From assembly GCF_027923465.1 (NCBI RefSeq), contig NZ_BRLB01000004.1, positions 62,001 through 126,000 on the forward strand: a stretch of DNA of 64,000 bases. The letters are read 5' to 3'. How positions within the stretch are numbered: the stretch's first letter is position 1; each line of letters opens with the position of its first letter. The position numbers and the translations under genes were made by a program. This document shows positions 61,914 through 64,000 of this stretch, in pieces. Origin of the DNA: Vallitalea longa (GTDB lineage Bacteria; Bacillota; Clostridia; Lachnospirales; Vallitaleaceae). Under the pieces are notes generated by a model that saw only the letters and a list, made by a program, of their open reading frames with translations, was not told where the DNA came from and did not search any database.

Positions 61914-63380
61914 TTATTTTATTTGTTCTACTTCATATCCTTTATCTTCCAATTTTTTAACAATACCACTATTAGTGACCATATGACCTGCACCAACTAC
62001 AACGAAGTAAGTTTTACCTTCTTCATCATTAAGATAATTCAATACGTTTTCATACATATGTTCATTTCTTTCAACTAAAAATTTCTTATTAAACTCATCA
62101 ACATTATTCTCATCAAATCCAATACATTTTTCTAATCCTTCAATATCTCCTGATTTCCATGCTGTTAACATATTTGTTAAAATAGCAACATTATCAACAA
62201 CTTCTACGTCACTATTATCGTCAGCTTCATTAGCAGGACTAGTTAAAGAACTAAATAAAAATGCTTCTTGAATTTCGTTATCAAATGAATTAAGTAAATC
62301 TGTTTGGAATTTATAACCTTCAATTTCTATTATAGGTTTATTATTTAATGCTTTTGACATTAAGTATACATCAACACCTAATCCAGCTTCAATTGAACTT
62401 TTAGCAGCTTCTGAATTTTGAATAAGAAAAGCAGCTTCCCAAGGTTTGAGTACATCATATTGCTCTTTTGTAACACCAAAACTCTCCATTTTGTCAACAT
62501 ACAATTTATAAGTTTCTTCTGATAGGACTTGATCAATTGTAGTACCATCTTGATAAACCATATTTTCTTGCATGTAGGCTAGTCCTTCTTTATCAAACAT
62601 ATCAACTTCAACAGAAAGAGCATCTGAGGAATCAAAAGCATCTAATATATCATCATTCATTGGATAAAGGGTGGAATCAGCTAAATGAATAGAACCAAGA
62701 AGATAAACTGTACTTTTTTCTCCTTCAACTTTCCAGAAAACACCTTTAGCTGCTTTATCTAGCTTTTGAATGACATAATAATAAGTTCTACTTGTTAGAG
62801 CAAAAAGTTGTTCTTTAGTACAAGAATCATTAAGTTCTAATCTTTTATCATTAACACCATTCAATAATTTATTAGAAACTAGATATTTTATACTATCCCC
62901 ATTGTTAGTAGGTGTGATATCTTCGTAATCTACAGTATAATCATAATCATATTCAAATGTTGGTGCTGATTTTTTAATTACACCATATAAAACGTCAACA
63001 ACATTTTTCCTTGTAGTTATAAAATCTAAGTCACTTTGTTGTAAAGAAACATTAAAAACATTGTATGTAGCTTTAATGAGAGTATCATCTATTGATATAT
63101 CTTCATTAATAACTGTTTTGCCTGAAATTTTTTCATAAAGCCTGATACCTACAGTATATAATTCTCTAGTAGTTACAGAAGCTTTGTAATCAGCAAACAT
63201 TGATAAATCAATAATATCATAGATGCTTAACATTTGAACATCCTCTAAAGCCCATGTACTTGGTAGTTCAGGTTGGTTGACAGGTTCTTCGTTTGCATAT
63301 GCTACTTGTAAATTGAGTGTTGATAAACATAATACAAGAGCCATACACAAGATAGTTAATTTTTTAACTATTTGTTTCAT
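61914..63380 (-). CDS. Secreted TraB/GumN-family protein, copy 2
   Basis: 488 residues from ATG 63380 (AGAAAGGCGG upstream). Signal peptide 'KKLTILCMALVLCLSTLNLQ' ending VAYA, the same region with 'NDSCTKEQLFALTSRTYYYV', then the TraB/GumN domain: 'TVYLLGSIHLADSTLYPMND', 'LSVEVDM', 'FVVVGAGHMVTNSGIV'. Nearly identical in layout to copy 1, and the upstream sequence is also alike for about 100 bases. The duplication therefore includes the promoter. Confidence 0.87.
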   Translation of the reverse strand: MKQIVKKLTILCMALVLCLSTLNLQVAYANEEPVNQPELPSTWALEDVQMLSIYDIIDLSMFADYKASVTTRELYTVGIRLYEKISGKTVINEDISIDDTLIKATYNVFNVSLQQSDLDFITTRKNVVDVLYGVIKKSAPTFEYDYDYTVDYEDITPTNNGDSIKYLVSNKLLNGVNDKRLELNDSCTKEQLFALTSRTYYYVIQKLDKAAKGVFWKVEGEKSTVYLLGSIHLADSTLYPMNDDILDAFDSSDALSVEVDMFDKEGLAYMQENMVYQDGTTIDQVLSEETYKLYVDKMESFGVTKEQYDVLKPWEAAFLIQNSEAAKSSIEAGLGVDVYLMSKALNNKPIIEIEGYKFQTDLLNSFDNEIQEAFLFSSLTSPANEADDNSDVEVVDNVAILTNMLTAWKSGDIEGLEKCIGFDENNVDEFNKKFLVERNEHMYENVLNYLNDEEGKTYFVVVGAGHMVTNSGIVKKLEDKGYEVEQIK

Positions 63381-63695
63381 AATATAACCGCCTTTCTTAA
63401 GTAATAATTAAAATGTATATGTATAAAGTACTGATTGATAGTAACATACTTCATGTATTAATGTCAATATTTAGAAATATAGTATAAATTAATAATATTC
63501 ACGAAAAGTTAGCAACATAATATTTTATCATTATAACTATTTGTTTGTTTTATTAGTTATAATGATTTTCTTGTTACCCATATTTGCATTTATAAGTATA
63601 AGCTTTGCAGAGATCAATAGGATCCTGCAAAGCTTATATATATGGATAAATAAATGTATTAAATTATTGTTAAAAGAAAAGCTTAGTCAAGAATT
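63381..63695. other. Promoter region of TraB-like copy 2
   Basis: Non-coding. It contains the stretch that resembles the region before copy 1 (both hold TATTAATGTCAATATTTAGAA) and the hairpin at 63598-63637. A 62-codon plus-strand frame across the hairpin (from 63541) has no ribosome site and is rejected. Confidence 0.5.
63598..63637 (-). terminator. Hairpin after the 55-residue gene
   Basis: ATAAGCTTTGCAG (63598-63610) pairs with CTGCAAAGCTTAT (63625-63637), 13 perfect bases. On the minus strand it lies 58 bases past the stop of the small gene. Same core as the hairpin at 61815-61855. Confidence 0.55.
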
Positions 63696-63863
63696 TCATG
63701 AATCAAGAATTTCTTTTATTTTATCATAGTTTGGAAGTGCTTTTGCTTCTTCGTCAGTTATTCTTTTAAACCCTTTTTTCAAATAGTAATTAAGTTGCTT
63801 TTCATTGGTTAACATTAATATTTTACTTTTTTCATCATATATGTATATTTCATTATAAATCAT
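63696..63863 (-). CDS. Small protein of unknown function
   Basis: A 55-codon minus-strand frame from ATG 63863 with AAGGGGG upstream, ending TGA 63698-63696. The protein starts MIYNEIYIYDEKSKILMLTN and contains 'LNYYLKKGFKRITDEEAKAL', a helical charged end. No signal peptide or membrane segment. Good ribosome site, and a hairpin follows. Family not recognised. Confidence 0.6.
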   Translation of the reverse strand: MIYNEIYIYDEKSKILMLTNEKQLNYYLKKGFKRITDEEAKALPNYDKIKEILDS

Positions 63864-64000
63864 ATAGATCCCCCTTAAATGTAAATTAAACTTATTAAAT
63901 AATATGATGAAACCAATATAAATTATTACATTCTATAATTTATAATTACTATAAATTTATCAATATATGATTTAAGTTACAACAATCAACAAGTATGATT

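Noticed and set aside
63541-63729. Plus-strand 62-codon membrane-like frame
   Set aside because: It has no ribosome site, runs through a perfect terminator-like hairpin and overlaps the end of a better-supported minus-strand gene.
1-64000. CRISPR arrays, tRNA and rRNA genes
   Set aside because: I saw no regularly spaced direct repeats and no tRNA or rRNA signature by eye; a tRNAscan or covariance search would be needed to exclude a single tRNA.

Overview
The window is AT-rich DNA from a low-GC, endospore-forming type of Firmicute, most likely an anaerobic clostridium. A Vallitalea-like or related lineage is my guess from gene content; there is no rRNA or other marker here to prove it. Signs are strong GGAGG ribosome sites, frequent TTG/GTG starts, clostridial thiolase and FabG-type genes, an SLH-domain amidase, sporulation-style cysteine-rich protein and IS200/IS605-type insertion sequences. 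No rRNA, tRNA or CRISPR array was recognised.

Layout. 1-6.9 kb: end of an unknown gene, then an aminotransferase / SerA-type dehydrogenase / DUF1015 operon and a FabG-thiolase pair. 7.5-13.1 kb: a cysteine-rich gene split in two by a 4,587-bp element that carries a large serine recombinase and decayed cargo. 13.4-14.8 kb: an unknown membrane protein. 15.0-24.1 kb: a sugar-use locus: LacI-type regulator, operators, ABC importer (binding lipoprotein and two permeases), oligo-1,6-glucosidase and a secreted GH27 enzyme with carbohydrate-binding domains; together they look like extracellular cleavage of an alpha-1,6-glucan, uptake, and cytoplasmic hydrolysis. 24.2-30.1 kb: a YidC-like insertase with a small partner, two HAD phosphatases, an acetyltransferase, an amidase-holin pair and a two-gene threonine/serine exporter. 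30.3-32.0 kb: IS605-type element with broken tnpA and intact tnpB. 32.2-35.0 kb: NSS symporter and glyA.

35.2-57.5 kb is a long co-oriented run of small single-gene units (several SAM methyltransferases and GNAT acetyltransferases, two CPBP proteases, Nudix, nitrilase, nitroreductases, VOC protein, P-loop kinases, lipoprotein and membrane proteins), each usually with its own ribosome site, looking like an accessory region built gene by gene. A second, truncated IS605-type copy lies at 57.5-58.8 kb. 59.4-63.4 kb holds two tandem secreted TraB/GumN paralogues flanking a LUD-domain protein.

The main discovery candidate is the split gene at 7.57-13.11 kb. The two gene pieces, the recombinase, and 40-bp att-like sites with a shared CAGGA core fit a site-specific excision that would restore a 317-codon cysteine-rich reading frame in phase. 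This is the logic of sigK/skin-type developmentally excised elements, but in a different host gene. Excision itself, and its timing in sporulation, are inference.
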